Notes: generated by a model not told the origin, from the letters alone. DNA of 36,469 nucleotides from Phycisphaerales bacterium (GCA_003162245.1 PMMM01000109.1:1-36469); one strand, 5' to 3'. Shown: positions 15,578 through 24,613, numbered from the stretch's first letter. Numbers and translations are program-made.

Positions 15578-15954
15578 TGCAAGACGGAAAATTCGTGATC
15601 TTGTGTGTCGACGACGACCAGGACCTGCTCGACGCCCTGCGGCTGGTGCTGGAGAAGAACGGCTACGCGATGGTCGAAGCCCGCAGTGCCGAGGTGGGGC
15701 TGAAGAAGTACAAGCAGTCCAACCCCGACCTGGTCATCATCGACCTGATGATGGAGGAAGTGGACGCCGGCACCAGCCTCGTCCGCGACCTCAAGGCCGA
15801 GGGCAACACCAAGCCCGTCTACATGCTCAGCTCGGTCGGCGACAACCTGAACACGACGATCGACTATACCGAGTTGGGGCTGGCGGGCGTTTTTCAGAAA
15901 CCGATCAACAACCAGCAACTGCTGACGGTGCTGAAGACGAAGCTCAAGAAGTAG
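15577..15954 (+). CDS. Single-domain response regulator (CheY-like receiver)
   Basis: A 125-residue receiver domain with no output domain. Key residues are present: D12-D14 acidic pocket, D56 phospho-acceptor (VIIDLMM), S85/S86 and K108-P109 (FQKP). The start is ATG 15577 with AAGGGGA upstream; it overlaps the hoxW stop as TGATG, so it is translated with the hydrogenase operon. The partner kinase is not in the window. It could signal redox or H2 status to a distant partner or act as a phosphate sink. The link to hydrogenase is inferred only from coupling. Confidence 0.85.
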   Translation: MQDGKFVILCVDDDQDLLDALRLVLEKNGYAMVEARSAEVGLKKYKQSNPDLVIIDLMMEEVDAGTSLVRDLKAEGNTKPVYMLSSVGDNLNTTIDYTELGLAGVFQKPINNQQLLTVLKTKLKK

Positions 15955-15975
15955 CCGGCCGTCTGCGCCGCGTGA

Positions 15976-16053
15976 TTCACCATGAGCGGCACAGAGTCAC
16001 AGAAAGAGCGAAGGGCGTCGTCTGCTCTGTGGCACGGTCCCTCCGTGGTTAAC
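15976..16053. repeat. Palindromic intergenic element (CACAGAG/CTCTGTG)
   Basis: CACAGAG (15990-15996) pairs with CTCTGTG (16025-16031). The outer arms are TTCACCATGAG on the left and CTCCGTGGTTAAC on the right, giving an imperfect long stem. A partial relative (CGCAAAGCCACGAAGAAACG) appears at 16897-16916. It differs from elements A-D. Confidence 0.45.
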
Positions 16054-16180
16054 TCCTCCGGGCATAGCGAGTTGCGCTGAAAAGGCCCTGGTGGGCACCG
16101 CCGGGCGCACCCGCGCACGGTCGCGGCGCGGGCCGGTCTTTGCGTGGCTGCGTGAATTCCGCAGGGCCCGGCCGCGTCTA

Positions 16181-16209
16181 TTGGAAAAGGAACGCTTCCC
16201 GGATATTAC
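16181..16209 (+). promoter_or_regulatory. Promoter of the PepSY-like protein gene
   Basis: TTGGAA (16181-16186), 17-base spacer, TATTAC (16204-16209). Initiation near 16216 would give a leader of about 60 bases before ATG 16278. This is one of the better sigma-70-like matches in the window. Confidence 0.5.
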
Positions 16210-16277
16210 ACAGGCATTCGGCAAAATCGCGGCGGCGAGTGACCGACCGCTAAGGACCGAAGCATGGAGAGATTCAG

Positions 16278-16877
16278 ATGAAACTGGGACGGAACGTTGG
16301 CTGGTTGGTTCTGCCTGCTGTCGCGCTGGGGCTGCTGGTGGCGCCCGCGGCGCGCGCGGGCCACGATGAGGACGCCCTCAAGCTGATGCAGGAGCACAAG
16401 CTGACGCTGGCCAAGGCGGTCGAGACCGCTGAGGCGGCGAGCAAGGGCGTGGCCATCGGCGTGCAGGTCAAGATCGATGGCAAGAAGGGGCAGGTCATCG
16501 TGCATTGCTTCGTCAAGGACGAATGCATGGCCGTGCCCGTGGACATCAAGACGGGCAAGGCTGAGAAGGCGAGCAAGGCCACCGCCGCCGAGGAGAAGGA
16601 CACCCACATCGGTCAGCCCAAGGACATCGCCAAGGCTCTCGCCGACGACAAGACGACGCTCGTAAAGGTGGTCGAAGCCGTCGAAAAGGCGCACGGCGAC
16701 GCCGTGTCCGTCGCGAGCAAGCTTGAGGGCACCAAGCTCGAGTTCGCGGTGCATGTCGTGAAGGGCGGAAAGGCCTCGACCGTGACGGTTGACGCAAAGG
16801 GTAACGCGGTCAAGGGCGACGAGAGCAAGAAGCCGGAGCCGAAACCCACGCCGAAACCCGAGCCGAAGAAGCCGTAA
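16278..16877 (+). CDS. Exported protein with two PepSY-like repeats
   Basis: A 199-residue protein with a signal peptide (KLGRN then VGWLVLPAVALGLLVAPAARAG, cleavage near residue 28). Two related units follow, about residues 42-98 and 124-180. Each begins TL(A/V)KxVExxE, then a beta segment (IGVQVKIDGKKGQVIVHCFV; ASKLEGTKLEFAVHVV) and a VDxKxGxAxK end. This resembles a PepSY-type helix plus beta sheet. The first unit has a possible disulfide pair (HCFVKDEC). A Lys/Pro tail KPEPKPTPKPEPKKP closes the protein and could contact the cell surface. GGAGAG precedes the ATG. PepSY domains often inhibit proteases or bind metal, but no function can be claimed here. Confidence 0.7.
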   Translation: MKLGRNVGWLVLPAVALGLLVAPAARAGHDEDALKLMQEHKLTLAKAVETAEAASKGVAIGVQVKIDGKKGQVIVHCFVKDECMAVPVDIKTGKAEKASKATAAEEKDTHIGQPKDIAKALADDKTTLVKVVEAVEKAHGDAVSVASKLEGTKLEFAVHVVKGGKASTVTVDAKGNAVKGDESKKPEPKPTPKPEPKKP

Positions 16878-16919
16878 CACCGGACTCGCGCGAAGGCGCA
16901 AAGCCACGAAGAAACGCGG

Positions 16920-16966
16920 AACGGACACCGGGCCCCTGGTTGCGGGGTCGGCGTCCGTTCTGTTTT
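16920..16966 (+). terminator. Rho-independent terminator
   Basis: AACGGAC (16920-16926) pairs with GTCCGTT (16953-16959). The stem is extended inward by CC/GG and an inner CCCC/GGGG pairing, and is followed by CTGTTTTG and later ATTTTTCC. It ends transcription of the PepSY-like gene and lies between convergent genes. Confidence 0.6.
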
Positions 16967-17012
16967 GCTGTGATTTTTCCGGCCGGCGTCCTGGTGCCTT
17001 TTCGCGACCTCT

Positions 17013-19241
17013 TCACGCCGGGTGCTTGGAACGGAGCAGCTTTTCGCCGCCGACGAAGATCAGGAACACCGCCAGCAGAGCGAAAGGTAGCATGGCAAAG
17101 CCGTCGCTGTCGGCGTGCGCCCGGAGCCACGCGGGCCCCGTATTCACCATTGCCTTGGCCATCCTCTCGTTCAGGCCGAGGAGTGCAGCCACGACGCCGG
17201 CGATCGTTCCACCGGCAATCAACCCGCTGGACAGCAGCACGCCGGGGCTCATTTCGCTTTCGGGCTGTCCGCGGCGGAGCCACTTGTCGACGATCCACCG
17301 CACGACGCCGCCGATGAAGATCGGACTCGACGCCGACAGCGGCAGATAGACACCGACCGCGAACGGCAACGCCGGGATGCCGGCCAGCTCGAGGGCCAGC
17401 GCGATCGCGACGCCGAGCAAGACCAGCGACCAGGGCATTTGCCGCGACAGGATGCCGTCGATGATGAACGACATCAGAGCAGTCTGGGGGGCAGCGTACT
17501 TCGTCACCGGCGTGCCATCATCCTGCTTACGCAGCTTTCCGCTGACGCCGGGGTCCACGAGGTAGTGAATTTGGCCCGCCTGGTCGACGAGGTACTTGCC
17601 GGCCGGCACGCCTGCCACGTCTCCCACGCGCACGCGCACGGCGTAGTACGCGGTGCCGTCTTCCTTGGCGTGGGGGCCGCGTACCGACTCCTTGAACTCG
17701 TTGCCCTTCAGAGGCAGCGTCACCGCCGGCAGGTCCTTGTTGGAGTACACGGTCGCGCCCTCGTTGAGCCATAGCAGCGTGACGCCGATGACGAGGGCCG
17801 ACGTCAGCGCCCCGACCAGAATCGCGAGCTGCATGGCCCGCGGCGTACCGCCCACCAGAAAGCCCGTCTTCAGGTCCTGCGAGGTCGTGCCGCCGTTGGA
17901 CGCCGCGATGCACACGATGGCGGCGATGGAGAGCGCCGTGAGCTTGTGCTCGGCGGTGGTCCAGCCGAGGACGAGGAAGATGAGGCAGGTCATGAGCAGG
18001 GTGGCGACGGTCATGCCGGAGATCGGGTTGGAAGACGAGCCGATCTCGCCGGTCAGGCGCGAGGAAACCGTGACGAAGAGGAAACCGAAGACCACGATGC
18101 ACAGGGCGCCGACGATGTTCATGTGGAAGGTCGATTGGGCCGCCAGAATGGCCACGACGATCGCGAGGCTGCCCAACAGCACGACCTTCATCGACATGTC
18201 GCGCTCGGTGCGCGGAACGGCAGTGCCGGTGCCCGCGCGCGTGTTGGCCCCCTTGGCCGCGAGGTCGCGCAGCCCGGAGCGCACCGAGCTGACGATCATC
18301 GGCATGGCCCGCAACATGCTGATGATGCCGCCGGTGGCGACGGCCCCGGCGCCGATGTACAGCACGTAAGCCTGGCGAATCTCGTCGGGCGTCATGTCGC
18401 GGATCAGCTTCAAGCCCGGGAAGAGCGGTGCGCTCAGGCCCTGGCCGAAGAAGACGATCGCGGGCGTCAGCACCAACGCAGCCACGACGCCGCCGCCGAC
18501 CATGATGCACGAGATGCGCGTGCCGATGACGTATCCGACGCCGAGCAAGTGCGGCGCGATCTCGCCGGACAGCACGGCCCCCTTGAAGCCCACCGCCTTG
18601 TCGCCGACCTGCTTCCAGAGCGGCCATTCGGGGATGTCTTTCCACAGCTTCAGGCCAACGTTAAGGAAGTAATAGACGAACGCGAGAGTGAACCCGACGA
18701 AGACCTTGACGGCCGACGTGCCGCCTTTCTCGCCGACGATCAGCACGTCCGCGCACGCGGTGCCCTCGGGATAGATGAGCTTGCCGTGCTGCTTCACGAT
18801 GAACGCCCGCCGCAACGGGATCATCATCAGGATGCCGAGCAGGCCGCCGAGGACGGCGACGAGCGCCACGCGCATGTATTCCAGGCCGTAGCCCCACATG
18901 AGCAGCACGGGCACGGTCACGCCGACGCCGAAGGCGATCGACTCGCCCGCCGAGCCCGTCGTCTGCACGATGTTGTTCTCGAGGATCGTCGCGTTGCGGC
19001 CAAACAGTGGCGAGAAGACGCGGAAGAGCGTGATCGAGAGGACGGCGATCGGGATTGACGCGGAGACGGTCATGCCGACCTTCAGCACGAGGTACAGCGA
19101 CGACATGCCGAAGACGATGCCCAGAACCGCGCCGACCAGCACCGCCGACCACGTGAATTCGGCCATGACGGTCTCGGCCGAAACATAGGGCTTGTGGGCC
19201 GGGGGCTCAGCAGCCGGGGCCGCGGGAGATTGACCTGCCAT
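17013..19241 (-). CDS. OPT-family oligopeptide/metal-chelate transporter
   Basis: A 742-residue polytopic membrane protein with about 14-16 hydrophobic segments. Family signatures: a first helix region ending GIVFGMSSLYLVLKVGMTVSASIP, then ENNIVQTTGSAGES, equivalent to the NIVQT motif of OPT proteins. A hydrophilic loop of about 90 residues (roughly 535-625: VTLPLKGNEFKESVRG to TPVTKYAAPQ) interrupts the C-terminal half. It probably imports peptides or metal-peptide complexes by proton coupling; the substrate is unknown. The start is ATG 19241 with AGGAGAG 7 bases upstream. The longer frame to 19382 lacks a start signal. It is convergent with the PepSY-like gene. Confidence 0.9.
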   Translation of the reverse strand: MAGQSPAAPAAEPPAHKPYVSAETVMAEFTWSAVLVGAVLGIVFGMSSLYLVLKVGMTVSASIPIAVLSITLFRVFSPLFGRNATILENNIVQTTGSAGESIAFGVGVTVPVLLMWGYGLEYMRVALVAVLGGLLGILMMIPLRRAFIVKQHGKLIYPEGTACADVLIVGEKGGTSAVKVFVGFTLAFVYYFLNVGLKLWKDIPEWPLWKQVGDKAVGFKGAVLSGEIAPHLLGVGYVIGTRISCIMVGGGVVAALVLTPAIVFFGQGLSAPLFPGLKLIRDMTPDEIRQAYVLYIGAGAVATGGIISMLRAMPMIVSSVRSGLRDLAAKGANTRAGTGTAVPRTERDMSMKVVLLGSLAIVVAILAAQSTFHMNIVGALCIVVFGFLFVTVSSRLTGEIGSSSNPISGMTVATLLMTCLIFLVLGWTTAEHKLTALSIAAIVCIAASNGGTTSQDLKTGFLVGGTPRAMQLAILVGALTSALVIGVTLLWLNEGATVYSNKDLPAVTLPLKGNEFKESVRGPHAKEDGTAYYAVRVRVGDVAGVPAGKYLVDQAGQIHYLVDPGVSGKLRKQDDGTPVTKYAAPQTALMSFIIDGILSRQMPWSLVLLGVAIALALELAGIPALPFAVGVYLPLSASSPIFIGGVVRWIVDKWLRRGQPESEMSPGVLLSSGLIAGGTIAGVVAALLGLNERMAKAMVNTGPAWLRAHADSDGFAMLPFALLAVFLIFVGGEKLLRSKHPA

Positions 19242-19556
19242 CAACGCTCTCCTGAGATGCCACGGGCGGCCGTCCGTCGTCGGGGCGGCGCGTGCGGGAA
19301 GTTTCGCCGCTGACGCGCGCGAACGCAATGTCTGCCCCGTCGGCCATTCGCCGCGCTCCCGGAGCGCACCCGGCGGCCGCATCGCCCCGTGCGGGTCATG
19401 GAGCGTTCCGGGTAGTGCCCCACGGCGCTTATGAGCGCCTTCGTTCCGCCGCCGCCAGGCCGAAGACCCTCACGACACTTGAATCAGTTTTCGGGCGGCG
19501 GGCCACAGGGGCTCAGCCAGTCAGGTGCGCGGTCGTGTTGCCTGGTCCCGTTCGAA
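19242..19556. other. Intergenic region upstream of the OPT gene
   Basis: No gene is supported. It contains a perfect short hairpin GGCGCT-TATG-AGCGCC (19424-19439). No good promoter match is seen on the minus strand for the OPT gene, and no T-tailed terminator is seen for the phosphoesterase gene that ends at 19557. Confidence 0.4.
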
Positions 19557-21020
19557 CTACCTTCCGAGCGTGTATTCGAAGGCGGTCTCGCCATTACGGA
19601 TGCCGTGGCGAGCCATGTCTGGCGTGGCGGCGCGGACGTAGGCAACGGTGACGCCGTCGGGGTCGACGTGCACTCTCAGGTGGCCGGAGCTTGGCAGGAA
19701 ATCGCCGGTTTTGTAGCCATATTCGGCTACTGAGTGCTTCTGGGAGCTCCAGTGCGCCGGCTGCGGCACGAGTTGGTAGACAACCCCGTCGCGTTCCTGG
19801 TGGGCGAAGAAATGGTCGTGGCCGTGGAATACGATGTTCACGCCGGTCTCTACCAGCATCTCGCGAATGGGTCGTTCCCACCCGGGGCGACGCACGGCGA
19901 AGGTCCGCCGGCCGTCGAGCTCCTGTCCGCCCCACTCGAACAGCCCGGCCGCCTCGGCACCGCCGCGACCGCCCTGGTCGAGTCCGCCGACCAACTGATG
20001 GATGAAGATGAACTTGAACTTCGCACGAGACTGCCGCAGCGTGCGAGCAAGCCAATCGTACTGGTCTTTGCCGAGCGTCATGTTCCACGGCTCTCGGCCG
20101 CCGCGCGTGGAGCGCGACGTCCAGTACGGGTCGAGCACGACGAACAACGCGTCGCCCCAGGTCCAGGCGTAGTAGTCTTGCAGCAGTCCCGCGTATGGGT
20201 GCTCCGCCGTGTTCCCCGTGTAGAACGCATCCGGGACCGGGTTCGGGAAGAGCCGCTTGCGCTGCGTGCAGGACCAGACCGCCAACCCGTCGGCGCGGGT
20301 CGCATCCGAGTTCTTCGTCTCCTCGCCGTCGTGATTGCCGAGGACGAGAAACACCGGTGCGGCGTGGCCGATCAGGCCGAGGTAGTAGCGCTGCGCGGCG
20401 TACTGAAGCAACGCCGTTTCACGGCTCTCGTGCTTGCCGGTCATGAAGGTGTCGCCGAGGTCGATGTGGAAATCCGGTTGGTCGGCGAGCGCGTTCGCGA
20501 GGGTGGTGCGGTAGAGTTCCGGTAGGCAGCCTTCATCCAGGTGCGAATCGGCCTGCACGGTGAATGTGAACGCTGATCCGGGCGCGCGGGCGGTATGAAA
20601 GCACCCGTTCCCATCTGCGGGAAGGAGCGGTTCTCCGGATTCAGCGCTCAGGATTCGGTATTCATAGGCCGCGTTAGTGTCCAGACCTGCGAGCACGACT
20701 TCACGCGGTTCCCCGGCGTGCAACGTGAGAGCCGCCGCGCGACGATTCAGGGCCTGTCCACGTGGTCCGCAGGCAACACTGACGTCGGCGGCCTCGTGTA
20801 CCAGAATGCTGAGCGTAACGGAGCGATCGGTCGGACGGCCGAGCACCACGTTGCCCTTGTGGGCGGGGATCTCGGTCAAGAAGACCGCGGGCGCTCCTTG
20901 AGGGCGGCCGCGATCCGCGTTAGCGCCCGGCGCGCGTGGCTCGCCTTCCAAGCCGGCGCAAAGCGTCGCGAGCAACGGCAGCCATGCGACGACGACGCAA
21001 GACTTGCACGCAATTCTCAT
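19557..21020 (-). CDS. Exported calcineurin-like phosphoesterase
   Basis: A 487-residue protein with a signal-like N-terminus (CVVVAWLPLLATLCAG). A fibronectin-like beta domain spans about residues 55-145 (TDRSVTLSILV and GLDTNAAYEYRIL), as in purple acid phosphatases. The metallophosphoesterase domain has QADSH (D158, H160), LGD (D190), GNHD (N229-H230-D231), HQL near 345 and GHDHFF near 395, the full metal-binding set. It probably hydrolyses a phosphoester outside the cytoplasm; the substrate is unknown. Its ATG overlaps the stop of the upstream gene (ATGA), so the two are co-translated. Confidence 0.82.
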   Translation of the reverse strand: MRIACKSCVVVAWLPLLATLCAGLEGEPRAPGANADRGRPQGAPAVFLTEIPAHKGNVVLGRPTDRSVTLSILVHEAADVSVACGPRGQALNRRAAALTLHAGEPREVVLAGLDTNAAYEYRILSAESGEPLLPADGNGCFHTARAPGSAFTFTVQADSHLDEGCLPELYRTTLANALADQPDFHIDLGDTFMTGKHESRETALLQYAAQRYYLGLIGHAAPVFLVLGNHDGEETKNSDATRADGLAVWSCTQRKRLFPNPVPDAFYTGNTAEHPYAGLLQDYYAWTWGDALFVVLDPYWTSRSTRGGREPWNMTLGKDQYDWLARTLRQSRAKFKFIFIHQLVGGLDQGGRGGAEAAGLFEWGGQELDGRRTFAVRRPGWERPIREMLVETGVNIVFHGHDHFFAHQERDGVVYQLVPQPAHWSSQKHSVAEYGYKTGDFLPSSGHLRVHVDPDGVTVAYVRAATPDMARHGIRNGETAFEYTLGR

Positions 21021-22363
21021 TCATGGCCCCCAACCGCCTTTTTCGGCGGATGAAAAAAGTGGTCCGTGTCAGGGAGCGTGACTTCGTTCCGAACCGGTTC
21101 GGAGTAGACATAAGCGGGCGCGCTCGTGTATCCGTCAAGGTTACGCAATTTGATCAATGTCTTGCGCTGCTCCGCAGACAGCGTCCGGTTCACCTGCGCG
21201 AACGCGGTCGCATAGTAATACGACAGCTCCCCGTCCAGCTCGCCGTAGCGGCGGCCGAGCGCAAGCACCTTGTCCTTGTCCGCTTGTTCGCCTTTGAGGA
21301 AGCGGCGCAGCGTGGTTGCGATGGTGCGGCGAAGATCGACGATTTCCCGCAGCGCCTTGCGCTGCCGATCGGGAAGGGCGGTGACGTGCTTTCGCTGCTG
21401 CTCGTTGAGGGTGTTGAGGAACTCCTTGCCGCTGTCGCCGGTCACGGATGTGCTGATGTCGTAATCGCGCTGGCCCATCGCCGGCATGTCCTTCATATAG
21501 AACCCACCGAAGTAGGTGCCGTGGCGCTCGGGGCAGAAGTACGTGTCGGCCTCGATTGAGCCGGCATACCAACTGAAGAACTCGCTCGCATAGGTCATGT
21601 AGGCCACGTTGACGAGCTTGTCCGTGCCGCGGGGCAGCTTGTACTTGTCCATGTCGACTTCGGGCCAGGTGTTGAAGTCGCCGAACTTCATCTGGGCGAG
21701 GAAGGCCCTCTGCTCGGGAGACAAGGACGCGGCGATGTTGCCAAAGGCTTCGGCCCGCGTGTAGCTCAGCTCTGTGTCGAAAGCGAAGATGTCGCCGACA
21801 TACTGGACCACGGCGTCTTTGTTCAGCCCTTGGCTTCCGGCAGGGATCTCGCCATTAAGTTCGCGGTAAAACGCCTTGACGAGCGGCCAGCGCTTTTCCG
21901 CCAGTTCCTGGAATCGTGGCGCTTGCTGGCGCGCCAGCGCCTCGAACTTCGCCCGTTGCTCGTCCGTCAGGGCTTGCAGCACATTGCCGGCCACGCGGTT
22001 GAGGAACATGGGGTTGTGTCCCTTCTCGGCCGCGTCGATGTCGCGCATGTACTGGAAGCCGAAGAAGTCACAGACCTTGCCCGGCGGCAAGAAGGTGGCC
22101 GCGCCGAAGTCCCCGGTAATGAAGGCGAGCCCGTTGAAGGCGATGGTGTGGAGTTGGGCTTGGTCGGAGATCGCCTGCTCGATGGAGTACTGTTGCGGGC
22201 CGCCGCGTTGGCCGCGTTCGCCCCGGCGATCCTGCTGCTCATTGCGCGGCGGTCGCGCGCGCTGATTCCCCTGGCGCTCCTGGCCGAAGGCGTGATGTCC
22301 CGCGAGGCACAAGCCGACGACGAACGGCAATCCGACGGTCAGGCGGTGACGCGGAATACACAT
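21017..22363 (-). CDS. Uncharacterised exported protein with repeated LxxEQR motifs
   Basis: A 448-residue protein I do not recognise. A signal peptide (LTVGLPFVVGLCLAGHHAFG) is followed by an Arg/Gln/Gly-rich linker of about 35 residues and then a mostly helical body. Four similar segments occur: LTDEQRAKFEALARQ, LSPEQRAFLAQMK, LNEQQRKHVTALPDRQ and LSAEQRKTLIKLR. They resemble the LTxxQ helices of Spy/CpxP periplasmic chaperones, though the protein is about three times longer. Cysteines are few (GKVCDFFGF, TYFCPERHG). GGAGAGG precedes ATG 22363. The coupled phosphoesterase gene downstream suggests a shared job outside the cytoplasm. Confidence 0.65.
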   Translation of the reverse strand: MCIPRHRLTVGLPFVVGLCLAGHHAFGQERQGNQRARPPRNEQQDRRGERGQRGGPQQYSIEQAISDQAQLHTIAFNGLAFITGDFGAATFLPPGKVCDFFGFQYMRDIDAAEKGHNPMFLNRVAGNVLQALTDEQRAKFEALARQQAPRFQELAEKRWPLVKAFYRELNGEIPAGSQGLNKDAVVQYVGDIFAFDTELSYTRAEAFGNIAASLSPEQRAFLAQMKFGDFNTWPEVDMDKYKLPRGTDKLVNVAYMTYASEFFSWYAGSIEADTYFCPERHGTYFGGFYMKDMPAMGQRDYDISTSVTGDSGKEFLNTLNEQQRKHVTALPDRQRKALREIVDLRRTIATTLRRFLKGEQADKDKVLALGRRYGELDGELSYYYATAFAQVNRTLSAEQRKTLIKLRNLDGYTSAPAYVYSEPVRNEVTLPDTDHFFHPPKKAVGGHE

Positions 22364-22856
22364 GGGCCTCTCCTTAGGTAAACCGCCGCTCGATCCGGCA
22401 ATTTGGCGCGAGCCGCGTTCCAACGGCTTGGCGCTTCGCTATGCCGGGATCGACGTCGCGATGTCGAGTGCTCCTACAGAAGTAACGGGCGGAGACGGAG
22501 AATATTGTCCCGAAATGCGACTGGTCGATCTGGCCGCCAGCGTCGGCATGGCACATGCACTCACGTCGCGCCGGCGTGAACCGGACCCGCGGGCCCTCTG
22601 AACGAGGCCGGAAAAGACCAGGGACTATCGGACGCGATAAACACCGGCCACGGAATCACGGGCCGGCCCCCCAAGCGCGCCTGTCGGTTACGCGGACAAG
22701 TATAGCCACATATCCATACGGCCGAAGGCTTTTTCCACAGCCCCGATCCTCCTCGATAGCAGAGAGGACGTTTTTGTCTCCCCCGGCAGCGTGGTCGCGG
22801 CCGCCCCGGACACGTACAATCCGCGCACCAATACAGAACCCTCCTGGAGCTTCCCG
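22364..22856. other. Divergent intergenic region
   Basis: About 490 bases between divergent genes. No gene is supported. TTACGC (22688-22693) and TATCCA (22711-22716), 17 bases apart, are a weak rightward promoter candidate. A bulged hairpin near 22747-22768 (TCCT with AGGA) followed by TTTTT could attenuate rightward transcription before the peptidase gene. CCGGCC/GGCCGG near 22642-22665 can also pair. Confidence 0.35.
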
Positions 22857-24539
22857 ATGCGTCGCCTGCTGCCGCTGATCGTGATCCTGACCGCCGTGCT
22901 CGTCCCGACCCGGGCCCAAGACGCGTCCGCCGCGGAGCGCGAGTTTCGGGCGCTGTGCGACGCCTACGTCGCCCACTACAAGCCACTCTTTTTGGAATCG
23001 CAGGCCGCGTGGTGGGAGGCGAACATCACCGGGACGGACGCCGCCTACACGCACAAGAAGACCGTCGAGAAGACGATCGTCGATCTGCACAGCGACCCCA
23101 ACACGTTCGCCCGGCTCAAAGCACTCAAGGAGCAGGACGCCGTGCGCGATCCGGTGCTCCGCCGCGAGCTGGACGAGCTGTACCGCACGTTTCTCGCCGG
23201 CCAGGCCGACCCGCAGCTCCAGAAGCAGATCGTCGATCTCGAGAGCGACGTGGAGCAGGTCTTCAACACGTTCCGCAGCCGCGTCGGCGACAAGACGCTG
23301 ACCGAAAACGACGTGCGGGACATCCTGGCGAACAACACGGACTCGGCCGCGGTCGAGGCGGCCTGGAAGGGGTACATGGAGGTCGGAGCGCAGGCCGCGC
23401 CGAAGCTGGCCCAGCTCGTCCGGCTGCGCAACGAGGAGGCCAAGCAACTCGGCTTCAAGAACTTCTTCAACATGGCGCTTGCGCTCCAGGAGATCGACGA
23501 GGCCAAGCTGCTGACGCTGTTCGACGAGCTGGACACGCTGACGCGCGCGCCGTTCGCGAAGCTGAAGACGGAGATCGACGCGGCCCGGGCCGCCCGGTTC
23601 CACACCAAGGTCGAGGAATTGCGGCCGTGGCACTTCGGCGACCTGTTCTTCCAGGAAGCACCGCAGGCCCCCGGCGCCAATCTGGACGAGCTGTTCAAGG
23701 ACGCCGATCTGGTGGCGCTGGCCCGGAAGTACTACGCGGGGATCGGGCTGCCCGCCGACGACATCCTGGACCACAGCGATCTCTACGAGAAGCCCGGCAA
23801 ATGTCCGCACGCGTTCTGCTGCGACATGGACCACGCCGGCGACGCGCGGGTGCTCGCCAACGTGAAGCCGAACCTCTACTGGGCCGACACGATCCTGCAC
23901 GAGCTGGGTCACGGCGTGTACGACAAGTACATCCGCGCAGACGTGCCGTTCGTGCTGCATGACGCGGCCCACGCGATGACGACCGAAGGCATGGCGCTCA
24001 TGTTCGGCGCGATGGTCAAGAACGAGGACTGGCTGACGAAAGTCCTTGGCGTGCCGCCGGAGCAGGCGGCGCGCGTCGGCCAGGCCGCCCGCGAGTCGCT
24101 CCGCACGGAGCGGCTGATGTTCAGTCCCTGGGCGCAGGTGATGATGCGCTTCGAGCAAGGCATGTACTCAGACCCCAACCAAGACCTCGGAAAACTGTGG
24201 TGGGACTTGAAGCGGCGCTACCAGCTTCTGAATCCGCCGGAGCCGGGCAGCCGCCCTGACTACGCGGCGAAAGTGCACATTCTGACGAACCCGGTCTATT
24301 ACCACAGCTACATGATGGGCGAGCTGTTCGCGGCGCAGGTGCGGCACTTCATCGCGCGCGAAGTGCTCAAGTCCGACGCGGCCCGCAGCTCGTGCTACTT
24401 CGGCCACCCGGAGGCCGGCACGTACCTGCGCGACAAGGTCTTCGGTCCCGGCGACCTGTACAGTTGGAACGAGCTCACGAAGTTCGCGACCGGCGAGCCG
24501 CTGACGGCGAAGTCCTTCGCGGAGGACATCGCGCCGTAG
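22857..24539 (+). CDS. Exported gluzincin zinc metallopeptidase, M2-like
   Basis: A 560-residue protein with a signal peptide (LLPLIVILTAVLVPTRAQ). The zinc site is H348-E349-L-G-H352 in TILHELGHGVYDKY, with E377 (MTTEG) as the likely third ligand, a spacing close to that of ACE. The surrounding all-helical sequence fits peptidyl-dipeptidase families M2 or M3. It probably removes dipeptides or cleaves oligopeptides in the periplasm. M2 seems the better fit, but M3 cannot be excluded by eye. ATG 22857 was chosen for GGAG 7 bases upstream and the signal peptide; the longer frame from 22791 adds unrelated residues. It is transcribed divergently from the exported protein at 21017-22363. Confidence 0.75.
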   Translation: MRRLLPLIVILTAVLVPTRAQDASAAEREFRALCDAYVAHYKPLFLESQAAWWEANITGTDAAYTHKKTVEKTIVDLHSDPNTFARLKALKEQDAVRDPVLRRELDELYRTFLAGQADPQLQKQIVDLESDVEQVFNTFRSRVGDKTLTENDVRDILANNTDSAAVEAAWKGYMEVGAQAAPKLAQLVRLRNEEAKQLGFKNFFNMALALQEIDEAKLLTLFDELDTLTRAPFAKLKTEIDAARAARFHTKVEELRPWHFGDLFFQEAPQAPGANLDELFKDADLVALARKYYAGIGLPADDILDHSDLYEKPGKCPHAFCCDMDHAGDARVLANVKPNLYWADTILHELGHGVYDKYIRADVPFVLHDAAHAMTTEGMALMFGAMVKNEDWLTKVLGVPPEQAARVGQAARESLRTERLMFSPWAQVMMRFEQGMYSDPNQDLGKLWWDLKRRYQLLNPPEPGSRPDYAAKVHILTNPVYYHSYMMGELFAAQVRHFIAREVLKSDAARSSCYFGHPEAGTYLRDKVFGPGDLYSWNELTKFATGEPLTAKSFAEDIAP

Positions 24540-24542
24540 CCG

Positions 24543-24560
24543 GCGCCCGGACTCGGGCGC
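24543..24560 (+). terminator. GC hairpin after the peptidase gene (no T-run)
   Basis: GCGCCCG (24543-24549) pairs with CGGGCGC (24554-24560) around GACT, 3 bases after the stop codon. No U-tract follows, so this could be a weak terminator or a 3'-end stabiliser. Confidence 0.35.
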
Positions 24561-24613
24561 GGTCGCGCTACAAGCTCGGACGCCACGTAGCGCGGCCTTC
24601 CGACGATGCTGAA

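Larger units (their letters stand above)
15955..16277. other. Intergenic region after the hydrogenase operon
   Basis: It holds a palindromic element near 15976-16053, a GC hairpin CCCGCGC/GCGCGGG (16110-16116/16126-16132) without a T-run, and the promoter at 16181-16209. No gene is seen. Confidence 0.5.

Noticed and set aside
22362-22601. 79-codon plus-strand small gene in the divergent gap
   Set aside because: It begins inside the start of the minus-strand gene, has no Shine-Dalgarno and no recognisable features.
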